Position numbers and translations under genes: made by a program. The notes beneath the pieces are model-generated. The model did no database searches. It was given only the letters and a program-made list of their open reading frames with translations, and had not been told where the DNA came from. 64,000 nt of DNA from Myxococcales bacterium (GTDB lineage: Bacteria; Myxococcota; Myxococcia; Myxococcales; Myxococcaceae). This document shows positions 42,864-52,142 of this stretch, one piece after another. The DNA lies in assembly GCA_020846875.1 (NCBI GenBank), contig JADLDB010000087.1:1-64000 (forward strand). The letters are read 5' to 3'. The stretch's first letter is position 1, and the number at the start of each line of letters is the position of its first letter.

Positions 42864-43089
42864 GGCGGCTGGAATAGTCCGCCCAGAGACTCCAGGCCAT
42901 GAGCGAAAGCTCTTGCAAGTCGAGGCCGCGCCCGGCGTGCGGAGGGTGCTGGAAATCTCGCCTCGCGGAGGTGGCTGCCGGTGGAGCTCGATGGCGAGCG
43001 CCCTCTTTCGCCGGTCCCGCTTTCTCGTTGCCCCCTCTCTCCCTCGGGGCTACGCCACCCCCGCCGCGCCACCCTGCAGGGGGAACACC

Positions 43090-44277
43090 ATGCTTCGCCT
43101 CTCCGAAAAGTCCCTCGCCGTCGCGCTCCTCGCGCTGACCGGCTGCACTCCGCCCGCCGCTCCCCAGAAGGGCCCGCAGAAGGTCCTCACCGAGAAAGTC
43201 ACGAAGACGGACGTCCCCATCTACGCCGACTTCATCGGCACCGTGGACGGCTTCGAGAACGCCGAAATCCGCGCCCGCACCGCAGGCTACGTCGAGGCCA
43301 TCCACTACCAGGAAGGCAAGGCGGTGAAGAAGGGCGACCTCCTCTTCACCATCGACCCCATCCTCGCCCAGGCCTCCGTCACTCAGGCCCAGGGCTCCAT
43401 CGCCGACGCGCAGGCCGCGCTCGCCAAGGCCGACCTCGACGTCGCCCGCTTGAAGCCCCTCGTCGCCGTCAACGCCGTCTCCCGCCAGGAATACGACAAC
43501 GCGCTCGCCGCCCAGGCCGCCGCCAGAGCCCGCCTCCTCGCCGCGCAGGGCTCGATGGAGTCGTCCAAGGCCACCCTGAGCTACACCAAGGTCACCAGCC
43601 CCATCGACGGCGTCGCCGGCCTCGCCAAGGTGCGCGTCGGCAACCTCGTCGGCCAGGCCGAGCCCACGCTGCTCACCACCGTCTCGTCCCTCGACCCCGT
43701 CCGCGTCCGCTTCAACATCCCCGAGACGCTGTACCTCAAGGTCGCCGGCCGCCTCGCGCGCTTCCAGAACGAGGGCCCCGACGCCGGCGTCATCGGCCCC
43801 AACCAGGGCACCCTGCAGCTCGTGCTGGCCGACGGCTCCATCTACCCCCACCGCGGCACCATCGCCGTCGTCGACCGGCAGCTCGACATCTCCACCGGCA
43901 CGCTCGCCTTCGACGCCCTCTTCCCCAACCCCGACTCGCTCCTCAAGCCCGGCCAGTTCGGCAAGGTCCGCGGCATCGTCGACACCAAGAAGGACGCCTT
44001 CCTCGTCCCCCAGCGCGCGGTGAAGGAGATGCAGGGCATCCTCCAGGTGGGCGTCGTCAAGGACAACAAGGTCGAGCTCAAGACCGTCGTCGCCACCGAG
44101 CGCGTCGGCCCCAACTGGGTCGTCGAGAAGGGCCTCACCGACGGTGACACCATCATCGTCGAGGGCCTGCTCAAGGTCCGCCCCGGTGACCCCGTCGCCC
44201 CCGAAGACAAGGCCGCTGCCGCCGCCGCCGCGAAGACCGCCCAGGCCCCGACGGCCGAAGAGAAGAAGGCGCCATGA
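43090..44277 (+). CDS. RND efflux periplasmic adaptor (MexA/AcrA type), lipoprotein
   Basis: A 395-residue membrane-fusion protein. A signal with lipobox (LLALTGC) follows the ATG, and AGGGGGAA precedes it. The barrel-sandwich halves are AEIRARTAGYVEAIHYQEGKAVKKGDLLFTIDP and YTKVTSPIDGVAGLAKVRVGNLV, with the alpha-hairpin in between (about residues 100-165), then a beta-barrel (VRVRFNIPETLYLKV) and the membrane-proximal domain. Ala/Lys-rich tail. Its TGA overlaps the pump's ATG (ATGA). It links the inner-membrane pump to the outer-membrane factor. Drug or lipid substrates cannot be read from sequence. No repressor gene is adjacent. Confidence 0.88.
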   Translation: MLRLSEKSLAVALLALTGCTPPAAPQKGPQKVLTEKVTKTDVPIYADFIGTVDGFENAEIRARTAGYVEAIHYQEGKAVKKGDLLFTIDPILAQASVTQAQGSIADAQAALAKADLDVARLKPLVAVNAVSRQEYDNALAAQAAARARLLAAQGSMESSKATLSYTKVTSPIDGVAGLAKVRVGNLVGQAEPTLLTTVSSLDPVRVRFNIPETLYLKVAGRLARFQNEGPDAGVIGPNQGTLQLVLADGSIYPHRGTIAVVDRQLDISTGTLAFDALFPNPDSLLKPGQFGKVRGIVDTKKDAFLVPQRAVKEMQGILQVGVVKDNKVELKTVVATERVGPNWVVEKGLTDGDTIIVEGLLKVRPGDPVAPEDKAAAAAAAKTAQAPTAEEKKAP

Positions 44278-47200
44278 GCTCCCCCGCTCCCGACGCCCAC
44301 GCGCCGGCGCCCGCCGCCGAGCCGAAGGGCAACTTCTTCGTCCGCCGCCCCATCGTGGCGATGGTCATCTCCATCATCACCGTCATCGTCGGCCTGGTCT
44401 CGATGTCGCGCCTGCCCATCGCCCAGTTCCCCGAGATGGTGCCGCCGATGATCAAGATCTCCGGCACGTACACCGGCGCCGACGCGCTCACCGTCGAGCA
44501 GTCCGTCGCCACGCCCATCGAGCAGCAGGTCAACGGCGTCGAGCGGATGATCTACATGCAGTCGACCAACTCGGCCGACGGCAAGATGGCCTTGAACGTC
44601 TCCTTCGAGGTCGGCGCCGACATCGACATCTCCAACGTGCTGGCGAACACCCGCGTCAACATCGCCATGCCGCAGTTGCCCCCCGAGGTGAAGCAGACCG
44701 GCGTCAGCTTGAAGAAGTCGCTCGCCATGCCCCTCATCGTGGTGTCCCTCTTCTCGCCCAACAACACCTGGGACGCGTCGTTCCTCTCCAACTACGCCGT
44801 CATCAACGTCAACGATCAGATCGCCCGCATCAAGGGCGTGGGCGAGGTCGCCATGTACGGCTCCTCCGACTACGCCATGCGCATCTGGGTGAAGCCGGAC
44901 CGGCTGGCGCGCCTGGGGCTCACCGTCGGCGATCTGCAGAACGCCATCAAGAAGCAGAACGTCGTCAACCCCGCCGGCAAGCTGGGCGGCGAGCCCGCGC
45001 CCAAGGGCCAGGAGATGACGTACGTGGTGCGCGCGCAAGGGCGCCTCGTCACCGCCCAGGAGTTCGAAGAGGTCGTCGTCAAGGAGAACGCCGACGGCTC
45101 GCTGGTGCGCCTCAAGGACGTCAGCCGCATCGAGATCGGCACCCAGAACTACGACCAGCGCGGCCGCTTCAACGGCCAGAGCGCCGGCGTCATCACCATC
45201 TTCCAGGCGCCCGGCTCCAACGCGCTCGAGGTGGCCAACAACGTCAAGGCCACCATGGCGAAGCTGAAGGCCAACTTCCCGCAGGACATGGAGTACGACA
45301 TCTCGCTCGACACCACCCTGCCCATCACCGAAGGCATCAACGAGATCGCCCACACCTTCGTCGAGGCCGTCGTCCTCGTCATCCTGGTGGTGTTCATCTT
45401 CCTCCAGGGCTTCCGCGCCACGCTGATTCCGCTGCTCACCGTGCCGGTGTCACTCGTCGGCGCCTTCGCGCTGTTTCCGCTGTTCGGCTTCTCCATCAAC
45501 ACGCTGACGCTGCTGGGGTTGGTGCTGGCCATCGGCATCGTCGTCGACGACGCCATCGTGGTGGTGGAGGCGGTGGAGCACCACATCGAGCACGGGCTGG
45601 AACCGAAGGCCGCCACCAACAAGGCGATGAGCGAAGTGTCCGGCCCCGTCATCGCCATCGCGCTGGTGCTGTCCGCCGTCTTCATCCCCGTCGCCTTCGT
45701 CGGCGGCATCACCGGCCGCATGTACCAGCAGTTCGCCATCACCATCGCCATCTCGGTGATGCTGTCCGCCATCAACGCGCTCACCCTGTCGCCGGCCCTG
45801 TGCGGCATGTTGCTGCGGCCCAAGAAGGAAGGGAAAGGCCTGCTGGCGCGCTTCTTCAAGGCCTTCAACACCGGCTTCACCAAGGCCACCAACGGCTACG
45901 GGCGGGTGACGAACATCCTCTTGCGCAAGGGGCTCATCACCACGGCCATCCTGCTCGTCTTCTTCGGCGGCGCGGGCTTCCTGGGGTCCAAGCTGCCCGG
46001 CGGCTTCGTCCCCGAGGAGGACCAGGGCTACCTGCTGGCGGTGCTGGCGCTGCCGCCCGCGTCTTCGCTGCAGCGCGCCGACGAGGTGGCCAAGCAGGTG
46101 GAGGAGCTGCTCGAGAAGACAGACGGCGTGAAGACGTACAACACCATCGTCGGGCTCTCCATCGCCACCAACACCTCGTCCACGTACCTCGTCACCTTCT
46201 TCATCCAGCTCGAGGACTGGGCCGAGCGCGTGCCCCGCGGCCGCACCGCCGACGTCATCATGCGGGAAATCAACGGCCAGTTGGCGAAGATGCCCGAGAC
46301 GGCCGGGTTCGCCTTCGGGCCGCCCGCCATCCCCGGCATCGGCACCGGCTCGGGCTTCTCGATCTTCGTGCAGGACACGGTGGGGCGCTCCACCGACGAG
46401 CTCGCCCTTCAGACGCAGAAGTTCATCGACGCCGCGAAGAAGCGCCCCGAGTTCAGCCGCGTCGGCACTTCGTGGATGGCCGCCGTCCCTCAAGTCTTCG
46501 TCGACGTCGACCGCGAGAAGATGATGAAGCAAGGCGTCGAGCCCAGCGAGCTGTACGGCGCGCTGCAGACCTTCATGGGCTCCAGCTACATCAACGACTT
46601 CAACCGCTTCGGCCGACAGTGGCGCGTGTACCTCGCCGCGGAACCGGAGTACCGCGCCACCACCAACAACATCGGCGACTTCTACGTGCGCAACAAGGAG
46701 GGCTTCATGGTGCCGGTGTCGTCGGTCGCCAACGTGCGCACCATCAACGGCCCCGAGTACACCACCCGCTTCAACCTGTACCGCGGCGTGGAGGTGACGG
46801 GACAGCCCGCGCCCGGCGTCAGCTCCGGCCAGGCGATGAAGGCGCTCGAAGAGGTGGCGAAGCAGACGCTGGACGAAGGCTACCAGACGTCGTGGAACGC
46901 GATGAGCTACCAGGAGGCCACCGCGCCGTCCTCGGTGCCCACCTTCCTCATGGCGATTCTCCTCGTCTTCCTCATCCTCGCCGCCCAGTACGAGTCGTGG
47001 GCCCTGCCCTTCTCGGTGCTGCTGGTGGTGCCGGTGGCCGTCGTCGGCGCCTTCCTGGGCCTCTTCCTCAACGGGCTGGACTTCAACGTCTTCGGCCAGG
47101 TGGGCCTCATCATGCTGGTGGGCCTCGCCGCGAAGAACGCCATCCTGGTGGTGGAGTTCGCGAAGATGAAGGTGGACTCGGGCATGCCGCTGCTCGAGGC

Positions 47201-47474
47201 GACGCTGGAAGGCGCCAAGCTGCGCCTGCGGCCGATTCTGATGACGGCGTTCGCCTTCATCCTCGGCTGCATTCCGCTTCTTCGCGCGGCCGGCGCGGGC
47301 GCGGCGAGTCGCGTGGCCATTGGCGCCGTCGTGGTGTTCGGCATGTTGATGGCCACCTTCATCGGCATCTTCCTGACGCCGGGCCTCTTCGTGCTGGTGG
47401 AGCGGCTGAAGGCCTTCACGAGTGGCGACAAAGAGAAGGCGAAGATTCCGGCAGCCGCGGGGGAGAAGTCATGA
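44274..47474 (+). CDS. RND inner-membrane multidrug-type pump (AcrB/MexB type)
   Basis: A 1066-residue HAE1-type RND transporter. FVRRPIVAMVISIITVIVGLVSMSRLPIAQFP is the first helix with the family start; the proton-relay aspartates are D425 and D426 in GIVVDDAIVVVEAVE; AAKNAILVVEFAKMK carries the conserved Lys of helix 10. Two large periplasmic loops hold porter/docking domains (VATPIEQQVNGVERMIYMQSTN and similar). It should be a trimer. Start overlaps the adaptor and stop overlaps the outer-membrane factor gene, both by ATGA, so all three parts of the pump are coupled. Substrate unknown. Confidence 0.93.
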   Translation: MSSPAPDAHAPAPAAEPKGNFFVRRPIVAMVISIITVIVGLVSMSRLPIAQFPEMVPPMIKISGTYTGADALTVEQSVATPIEQQVNGVERMIYMQSTNSADGKMALNVSFEVGADIDISNVLANTRVNIAMPQLPPEVKQTGVSLKKSLAMPLIVVSLFSPNNTWDASFLSNYAVINVNDQIARIKGVGEVAMYGSSDYAMRIWVKPDRLARLGLTVGDLQNAIKKQNVVNPAGKLGGEPAPKGQEMTYVVRAQGRLVTAQEFEEVVVKENADGSLVRLKDVSRIEIGTQNYDQRGRFNGQSAGVITIFQAPGSNALEVANNVKATMAKLKANFPQDMEYDISLDTTLPITEGINEIAHTFVEAVVLVILVVFIFLQGFRATLIPLLTVPVSLVGAFALFPLFGFSINTLTLLGLVLAIGIVVDDAIVVVEAVEHHIEHGLEPKAATNKAMSEVSGPVIAIALVLSAVFIPVAFVGGITGRMYQQFAITIAISVMLSAINALTLSPALCGMLLRPKKEGKGLLARFFKAFNTGFTKATNGYGRVTNILLRKGLITTAILLVFFGGAGFLGSKLPGGFVPEEDQGYLLAVLALPPASSLQRADEVAKQVEELLEKTDGVKTYNTIVGLSIATNTSSTYLVTFFIQLEDWAERVPRGRTADVIMREINGQLAKMPETAGFAFGPPAIPGIGTGSGFSIFVQDTVGRSTDELALQTQKFIDAAKKRPEFSRVGTSWMAAVPQVFVDVDREKMMKQGVEPSELYGALQTFMGSSYINDFNRFGRQWRVYLAAEPEYRATTNNIGDFYVRNKEGFMVPVSSVANVRTINGPEYTTRFNLYRGVEVTGQPAPGVSSGQAMKALEEVAKQTLDEGYQTSWNAMSYQEATAPSSVPTFLMAILLVFLILAAQYESWALPFSVLLVVPVAVVGAFLGLFLNGLDFNVFGQVGLIMLVGLAAKNAILVVEFAKMKVDSGMPLLEATLEGAKLRLRPILMTAFAFILGCIPLLRAAGAGAASRVAIGAVVVFGMLMATFIGIFLTPGLFVLVERLKAFTSGDKEKAKIPAAAGEKS

Positions 47475-48937
47475 GGCGCGCAGCGTGGGTGGCACTCGTC
47501 GTCTTCGCGTCGTGCGCCGTGGGCCCGGACTATTCGCGGCCCCAGGTGAAGGCCCCCGACGCGCACCGCGGCCAGGAGAAGCAGGCCCAGTCGCTGGCGG
47601 ACCTGCCGTGGTGGAAGGTGTTCAAGGACCCGGTGCTGGGCAGCCACCTGCAGGAGGCGGTGACGAAGGGCTACGACGTGCGCGTCGCCGCGGCGGCGGT
47701 GGAGAACGCCCGGGCCCAACAGCGCGCCGCCTTCTGGGCCTTCTTCCCCACCCTGGGCGCGGGCGTCGGCTTCGGCGGTGGCAAGGGCTTCCCGGGCGTG
47801 CCCACCATCGTCCCGGCCACCCCCTTCAACGGCAACCTGGGCGCCTACGCGGGCGCCTCGTGGGAGGTCGACGTGTGGGGCAGGCTGCGCCGGCAGAAGG
47901 AAGCCGCCGACGCGCTGGTGGAGGCTTCGCTGGCCGACCAACGCGGCGCCTACGTGGCGCTGGTGGGCGACACCGCGTCGACGTACCTGACGCTGCGCAC
48001 CTTCGACCTGCAGGTCACCATCACCGCCGACGCCATCAAGGCCCGCGAAGAGACGCTGCGCCTCTTCCAGGACAGGGCGAAGGGCGGCGTGGGCAATGAC
48101 CTCGAGGTGGCGCGCGCCGAGGCCAACCTGGCCGACGCGCAGGCCCGCGAGGAGAACCTGAAGCGCGCGGTGTTCCAGACGGAGAACGTGCTGGGCGTGC
48201 TGCTGGCGCGGCCGCCGGGGCCCATCGAGCGCGGTGCGGGCCTCGCCGACTTCGAGACGCCGCCGCAGCTGCCCGCGGGCCTGCCTACGTCGCTTTTGGC
48301 CCAGCGGCCGGACCTCCTGTCCGCGGAGCAGCAACTGCACGCGGCCACCGCGGTGGTGGGCATCAAGGTGGGCGAGCTGTTCCCGAAGTTCCAGTTGTCG
48401 GGCAGCGGCGGCTTCGCGACGGACCTCTTCTCCGCCACGGGGATGAACCAGGGCACCACGGCGGTGTACCGCGGCGCGGTGGGCCTCGAGTACACGTTGC
48501 CGGTGCTGGGCGGGGCGCAGAACCTGGCCGCGGTGGACGCCGCGTGGGCGCAGGTGCACGCCGCCACCGCGCTGTACGAGAAGGCCGCCACCAACGCGCT
48601 CAAGGACGTGTCCAACGCGCTGGTCGCCGTCGACCAGTACCGGAAGGCGCGCGACGCGACGGAGCGGCAGGTGGCCGCGCTCAAGAAGACCGAGGACCTG
48701 GCGATGATGCGCTACAAGGGCGGCGTGTCGAACTACCTCGAGGTGGTGACGGCGCAGGAGCAGCGCCTCATCGCCGAGTTGGCCCTGGCCGACGCGAAGG
48801 GGCAGCAGTTGCAGGCGGTGGTGCAGCTCTACCGCGCGCTGGGCGGGGGCTGGCGCACGCAGGAGGTGCAGGCCGATGGCGGCGTGCCGGAAGAGAAGTC
48901 CGAAGCCGCACCGCCTCCGGTGCCGCCCGGCAAGTAA
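47471..48937 (+). CDS. NodT/OprM-type outer-membrane efflux lipoprotein
   Basis: A 488-residue outer-membrane factor. The signal ends in a lipobox (VFASC), followed by VGPDYSRPQV, the typical N-terminus of NodT family lipoproteins (CxxGPDYxRPxV). Long Ala/Gln-rich helical repeats (residues about 60-120 and 270-330; duplicated TolC-like pattern) form the alpha-barrel; YAGASWEVDVWGRLRRQKEAA and RGAVGLEYTLPVL are outer-membrane beta-strands. ATG overlaps the pump's stop (ATGA). A Pro-rich end. This gene completes the tripartite pump. Confidence 0.9.
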   Translation: MRRAAWVALVVFASCAVGPDYSRPQVKAPDAHRGQEKQAQSLADLPWWKVFKDPVLGSHLQEAVTKGYDVRVAAAAVENARAQQRAAFWAFFPTLGAGVGFGGGKGFPGVPTIVPATPFNGNLGAYAGASWEVDVWGRLRRQKEAADALVEASLADQRGAYVALVGDTASTYLTLRTFDLQVTITADAIKAREETLRLFQDRAKGGVGNDLEVARAEANLADAQAREENLKRAVFQTENVLGVLLARPPGPIERGAGLADFETPPQLPAGLPTSLLAQRPDLLSAEQQLHAATAVVGIKVGELFPKFQLSGSGGFATDLFSATGMNQGTTAVYRGAVGLEYTLPVLGGAQNLAAVDAAWAQVHAATALYEKAATNALKDVSNALVAVDQYRKARDATERQVAALKKTEDLAMMRYKGGVSNYLEVVTAQEQRLIAELALADAKGQQLQAVVQLYRALGGGWRTQEVQADGGVPEEKSEAAPPPVPPGK

Positions 48938-49081
48938 TTCGCCCTCTCCCGAGAAGACGACTTTCGGGTCCAGCGCCGGGACGAGTTCAGCCGCGTCCTC
49001 GTGGATCGGTCTCACCCGACGCGGCAACAGTCTTTGAGGTGGCGCGGCCCGGCGCGTCCCTCGTCCAAGGAGAAGACACAC

Positions 49082-49819
49082 ATGCAGCGAGTCCTGGTGG
49101 CAGCGATGGCGGTGGCAGTCTTGGTGGCCTGTGGCGGCACGTCCACCTCCGACGGCGGCACGGGCGGAGGAAGCGGGGGCGGCGGGACGGGCGGAGGAAG
49201 CGGGGGCGGCGCGGCGGGCGGAGGAAGCGGGGGTGGCGCGACGGGCGGAGGCACCGGCGGCGGCGGCACCGGAATGCCCCTCACCATCAACCTGAGCTAC
49301 CAGTCGCAGTGTCCGGCCATCAACCCGCAGTGCGGCGGCGACCTGGTCGGCCGCTGGTTCTACACGGCGGCGTGCGTGGACGGCTCCATCCTGGGGGACC
49401 TCAACTCCGCGTGCACCGGCGGGGGCGCCACCATCACCGTCACCAACATCACCGGCACCACCCGCGGCGAGGTCACCTTCACATCCACCAACGTGTCCCG
49501 CAGCGTCAACACCAACCTCGTCGCCACCCTCAGCGTGCCCGCGGCCTGCGCGGTGGTGGGCTGCTCCACCATTCAGGCGGCGCTCGACGCCCTCTACGAC
49601 TCCGTCTCCTGCAGCAGCGCCGGCGCCGGCTGCACCTGCACCATCACCCACGCCACCAGCATCAGCGACGGCGCGGCGTACACCTCGTCGAACGGCGTCA
49701 TCTCCGTCGGCGGCGGCGCCCGCGCGTACGCGTACTGCCGCACGGGCAGCTCGATGGTGTACCGCGAGACGTCGACGCCGATGACCGAGCCCGGCACGCT
49801 GACGCTGGAGAAGCAGTAG
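49082..49819 (+). CDS. small Gly-rich-linker lipoprotein
   Basis: A 245-residue lipoprotein with clear signal and lipobox (VLVACGG) and AAGGAGAAG before the ATG. Residues 27-65 are Gly/Ser/Thr repeats (TGGGSGGGG-like). The rest is a Ser/Thr-rich domain with about ten cysteines (CPAINPQCGGDLVGRWFYTAAC near the start) that could form disulfides, and strand-like segments. No family is recognised. It is separated from the efflux operon by 144 bases and is probably transcribed alone. Confidence 0.75.
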   Translation: MQRVLVAAMAVAVLVACGGTSTSDGGTGGGSGGGGTGGGSGGGAAGGGSGGGATGGGTGGGGTGMPLTINLSYQSQCPAINPQCGGDLVGRWFYTAACVDGSILGDLNSACTGGGATITVTNITGTTRGEVTFTSTNVSRSVNTNLVATLSVPAACAVVGCSTIQAALDALYDSVSCSSAGAGCTCTITHATSISDGAAYTSSNGVISVGGGARAYAYCRTGSSMVYRETSTPMTEPGTLTLEKQ

Positions 49820-49843
49820 GCGACGGAGAAGGGGCTGTGCGCG

Positions 49844-50065
49844 TCAGTGGAGGATGACGCGCACGGACTCGATTTCCCGAATCCACCCCACGCTGGACAG
49901 CGAGGCCAATTCGCGGAAGCGGCCCACCGCCACCTTGCGCGCCTCGTCTTCGTCCTTCGCCTTCACGTCCTTCATCGTCCAGGTGAAGGGCTCGGTGCGC
50001 GGGTAGGTCACGGCCTCGTACGTCGGCTCCCGAAAGGCGATGCACACGGTGTAGCGCACGGACAT
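49844..50065 (-). CDS. small hypothetical protein
   Basis: A 73-residue protein without signal or membrane segment. It has alternating strand-like and helical stretches (VRYTVCIAFREPTYEAVTY; FTWTMKDVKAKDEDEARKVAVGRFRELA) and ends VGWIREIESVRVIL. The composition resembles small single-domain alpha/beta proteins, but no family is recognised. ATG at 50065 is preceded by GGAGGCCGTC. Its 3' end faces that of the lipoprotein gene 24 bases away. Confidence 0.6.
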   Translation of the reverse strand: MSVRYTVCIAFREPTYEAVTYPRTEPFTWTMKDVKAKDEDEARKVAVGRFRELASLSSVGWIREIESVRVILH

Positions 50066-50196
50066 GACGGCCTCCGAGGGTGGGTCCATTGGACACCCGA
50101 GGGGTGGAGGTAGGGAAGGGGGACGCGCGCTTTTCCAGTCCGGCTGAAGGCGCTGAAGGGTATGGTGATGCCTTTGCGACTTTCGGGGAGGCGAAC

Positions 50197-51027
50197 ATGC
50201 TGGTCTTGCTGGTGATGAGCGCGCTGGCCGCGGCGCCGGGTTGCACGAAGGACACGGACTGCAAGGGCGAGCGCATCTGCGAGGCGGGGAAGTGCGTCGA
50301 GCCTGCGTCGGGCGCGGTGGCGCCCGTGCCCGTCGCCGACGCCGGAGTGGCCTTCAGCGAGCCGCCCCTGCCGCCGCCGCCTCCCCCGCCCGCCCCGCCG
50401 CTGGCGCCAAACCCGGCTGACTACCCGAAGGTGACGCGGCTCAACGGCATGACCTGCGTGGAGACGCTGGAGGGCGACGGCACCGTGAAGAAGGACTGCC
50501 GGGCGGAAGGGGCGGCGTACACCGGCGCGCCGCGCAATGAGGAGGACGGCATGCCGGTGGGCGTGGCGGCGACGAAGCGGGGGGACACCACCGAGGAGCC
50601 ATCCTCCGTCGTCGCCGACTTCGCGGTGCTGGGGACGCTGGGCATTCTGGCGGCGCGGGCCGTCGGCATCGCTGGCGGCTTCGGGCTGCACCTCTCGGTG
50701 GGAGGACGGCTGACGGACTTCGTGGCCCTGGGCGGGATGCTGGACGGACAGATGCTCCTCGGGGGCGGCGTGTTGCTGGTGACGACGCTGGCGCCGGCGC
50801 TCCGCCTGGGGAACGCGGGCCACGCGACGCTGGGCCTGGGCCCTTCGCTCCTCTTCATCTCAGCCCCGGGGCTGGGCTCGGGCGTTGGCTTTGCCGGCAC
50901 CTTCGTCGTCCACGGTGGCATTCCCCTGGCGGGCGGCTTCGGCCTTCACCCGCGCTTCGGCCTCACCTTCGGCATGGGCGCGGTCATCTTCACCCTGAGC
51001 TTCGGCTTCGGCGGCTCGGTGTTTTGA
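50197..51027 (+). CDS. exported protein with small Cys module and barrel-like domain
   Basis: A 276-residue protein. The signal (MLVLLVMSALAAAPG) leads to a Cys module, CTKDTDCKGERICEAGKCVEP, the same short type (C-x4-DC-x4-IC-x3-KC) that opens the lipoprotein at 59011-62334. A poly-Pro stretch follows, then a Gly/Leu-rich region of about 150 residues with amphipathic strands (GFGLHLSVGGRLTDFVALGG, GVLLVTTLAPALRLG) ending in Phe (SVF), as in outer-membrane beta-barrels. No family is recognised. GGGGAGGCG lies before the ATG. A small outer-membrane protein is the best guess. Confidence 0.68.
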   Translation: MLVLLVMSALAAAPGCTKDTDCKGERICEAGKCVEPASGAVAPVPVADAGVAFSEPPLPPPPPPPAPPLAPNPADYPKVTRLNGMTCVETLEGDGTVKKDCRAEGAAYTGAPRNEEDGMPVGVAATKRGDTTEEPSSVVADFAVLGTLGILAARAVGIAGGFGLHLSVGGRLTDFVALGGMLDGQMLLGGGVLLVTTLAPALRLGNAGHATLGLGPSLLFISAPGLGSGVGFAGTFVVHGGIPLAGGFGLHPRFGLTFGMGAVIFTLSFGFGGSVF

Positions 51028-51106
51028 CAGTCGCGGGGCGCTCCGGCCGCCGTTACCAGCCCGGCAGCCGAGGATCGGGCCGGGACACCTTGAAGGAGCG
51101 TGCCTC

Positions 51107-52120
51107 ATGAAGCTGGGAATCGTCGGGCTGGGCCGCATGGGAGCGAACATGGCCGCGCGGCTGCTCGCGGCGGGTCACGGCGTCGTCGCGTTCGATCGAC
51201 AGGCCGCTCAAACGAAAGCGCTCGCCGACCGCGGGGCCGTCGGCGCGGCCTCGCTCGAGGAGCTGGTGCAGCGCCTGGAGCGGCCGCGCGCCCTCTGGTT
51301 GATGCTGCCCGCGGCCCACGTCGACGAGACCATCGCCGCCCTCACGCCGCTCCTCGCGCGCGACGACACCATCATCGACGGCGGCAACTCCCACTACCGG
51401 GACGACTTGAGGCGCGCCGCCGCGCTCACCGCGCACGGCATCCACTACGTCGACGTTGGCACCTCGGGCGGAGTGTGGGGCAAGGAGCGCGGCTACTGCC
51501 TGATGATCGGCGGGGAGGCCCAGGTGGTGCGCCGCCTCGCGCCGCTCTTCTCGGCCCTGGCGCCCTCGGTGCAGGCGGCCCCGCGCACGCCGGGGCGGGA
51601 AGGCGAGGCGGCGAGCGCCGAGCACGGCTACCTCCACTGCGGGCCGAGCGGCGCCGGTCACTTCGTCAAGATGGTCCACAACGGGATTGAGTACGGGATC
51701 ATGGCGGCCTACGCCGAAGGCCTGAACATTCTCCGCCACGCCAACGCCGGGAAGGCGCAGCGCAGCGTCGACGCCGAGACCACGCCGCTCCAGCAGCCCG
51801 AGCTGTACCAGTACGACTTCGACGTGCGCGACATCGCCGAGCTGTGGCGCCGCGGCAGCGTCATCGGCTCCTGGCTGCTCGACCTCACCGCGGCGGCGCT
51901 CCATACCGATCCCCAGCTCCAGAGCTTCGCCGGACGGGTCTCGGACTCGGGCGAGGGGCGGTGGGCGCTCAAGGCCGCGATCGACGAAGGGGTGCCCGCC
52001 CCCATCCTGTCGACGGCGCTCACCCAGCGCTTCGCCTCCCGCGGCGAGGACGACTTCGCGGACCGGCTCCTCTCGGCCATGCGCTTGCAGTTCGGTGGAC
52101 ACCTGGAGAAGCGCTCGTGA
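51107..52120 (+). CDS. gnd: 6-phosphogluconate dehydrogenase, decarboxylating (short type)
   Basis: A 337-residue enzyme of the short, YqeC-like 6-phosphogluconate dehydrogenase group. The Rossmann loop is [17 protein letters not shown], the substrate/cofactor block is [13 protein letters not shown], and [19 protein letters not shown] carries the catalytic Lys. It makes ribulose 5-phosphate, CO2 and NAD(P)H. It lies 22 bases before zwf and leads a three-gene unit with zwf and a glucoamylase. AAGGAG lies before the ATG. Confidence 0.9.
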   Translation: MKLGIVGLGRMGANMAARLLAAGHGVVAFDRQAAQTKALADRGAVGAASLEELVQRLERPRALWLMLPAAHVDETIAALTPLLARDDTIIDGGNSHYRDDLRRAAALTAHGIHYVDVGTSGGVWGKERGYCLMIGGEAQVVRRLAPLFSALAPSVQAAPRTPGREGEAASAEHGYLHCGPSGAGHFVKMVHNGIEYGIMAAYAEGLNILRHANAGKAQRSVDAETTPLQQPELYQYDFDVRDIAELWRRGSVIGSWLLDLTAAALHTDPQLQSFAGRVSDSGEGRWALKAAIDEGVPAPILSTALTQRFASRGEDDFADRLLSAMRLQFGGHLEKRS

Positions 52121-52142
52121 GCGTGGAGGGGATGGTGCAGGG

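Noticed and set aside
44144-47460. Long plus-strand frame alongside the RND pump gene
   Set aside because: Arg/His-rich translation in the wrong frame; the pump frame carries all family motifs. The part of this frame from 47471 is real: it is the outer-membrane factor gene.
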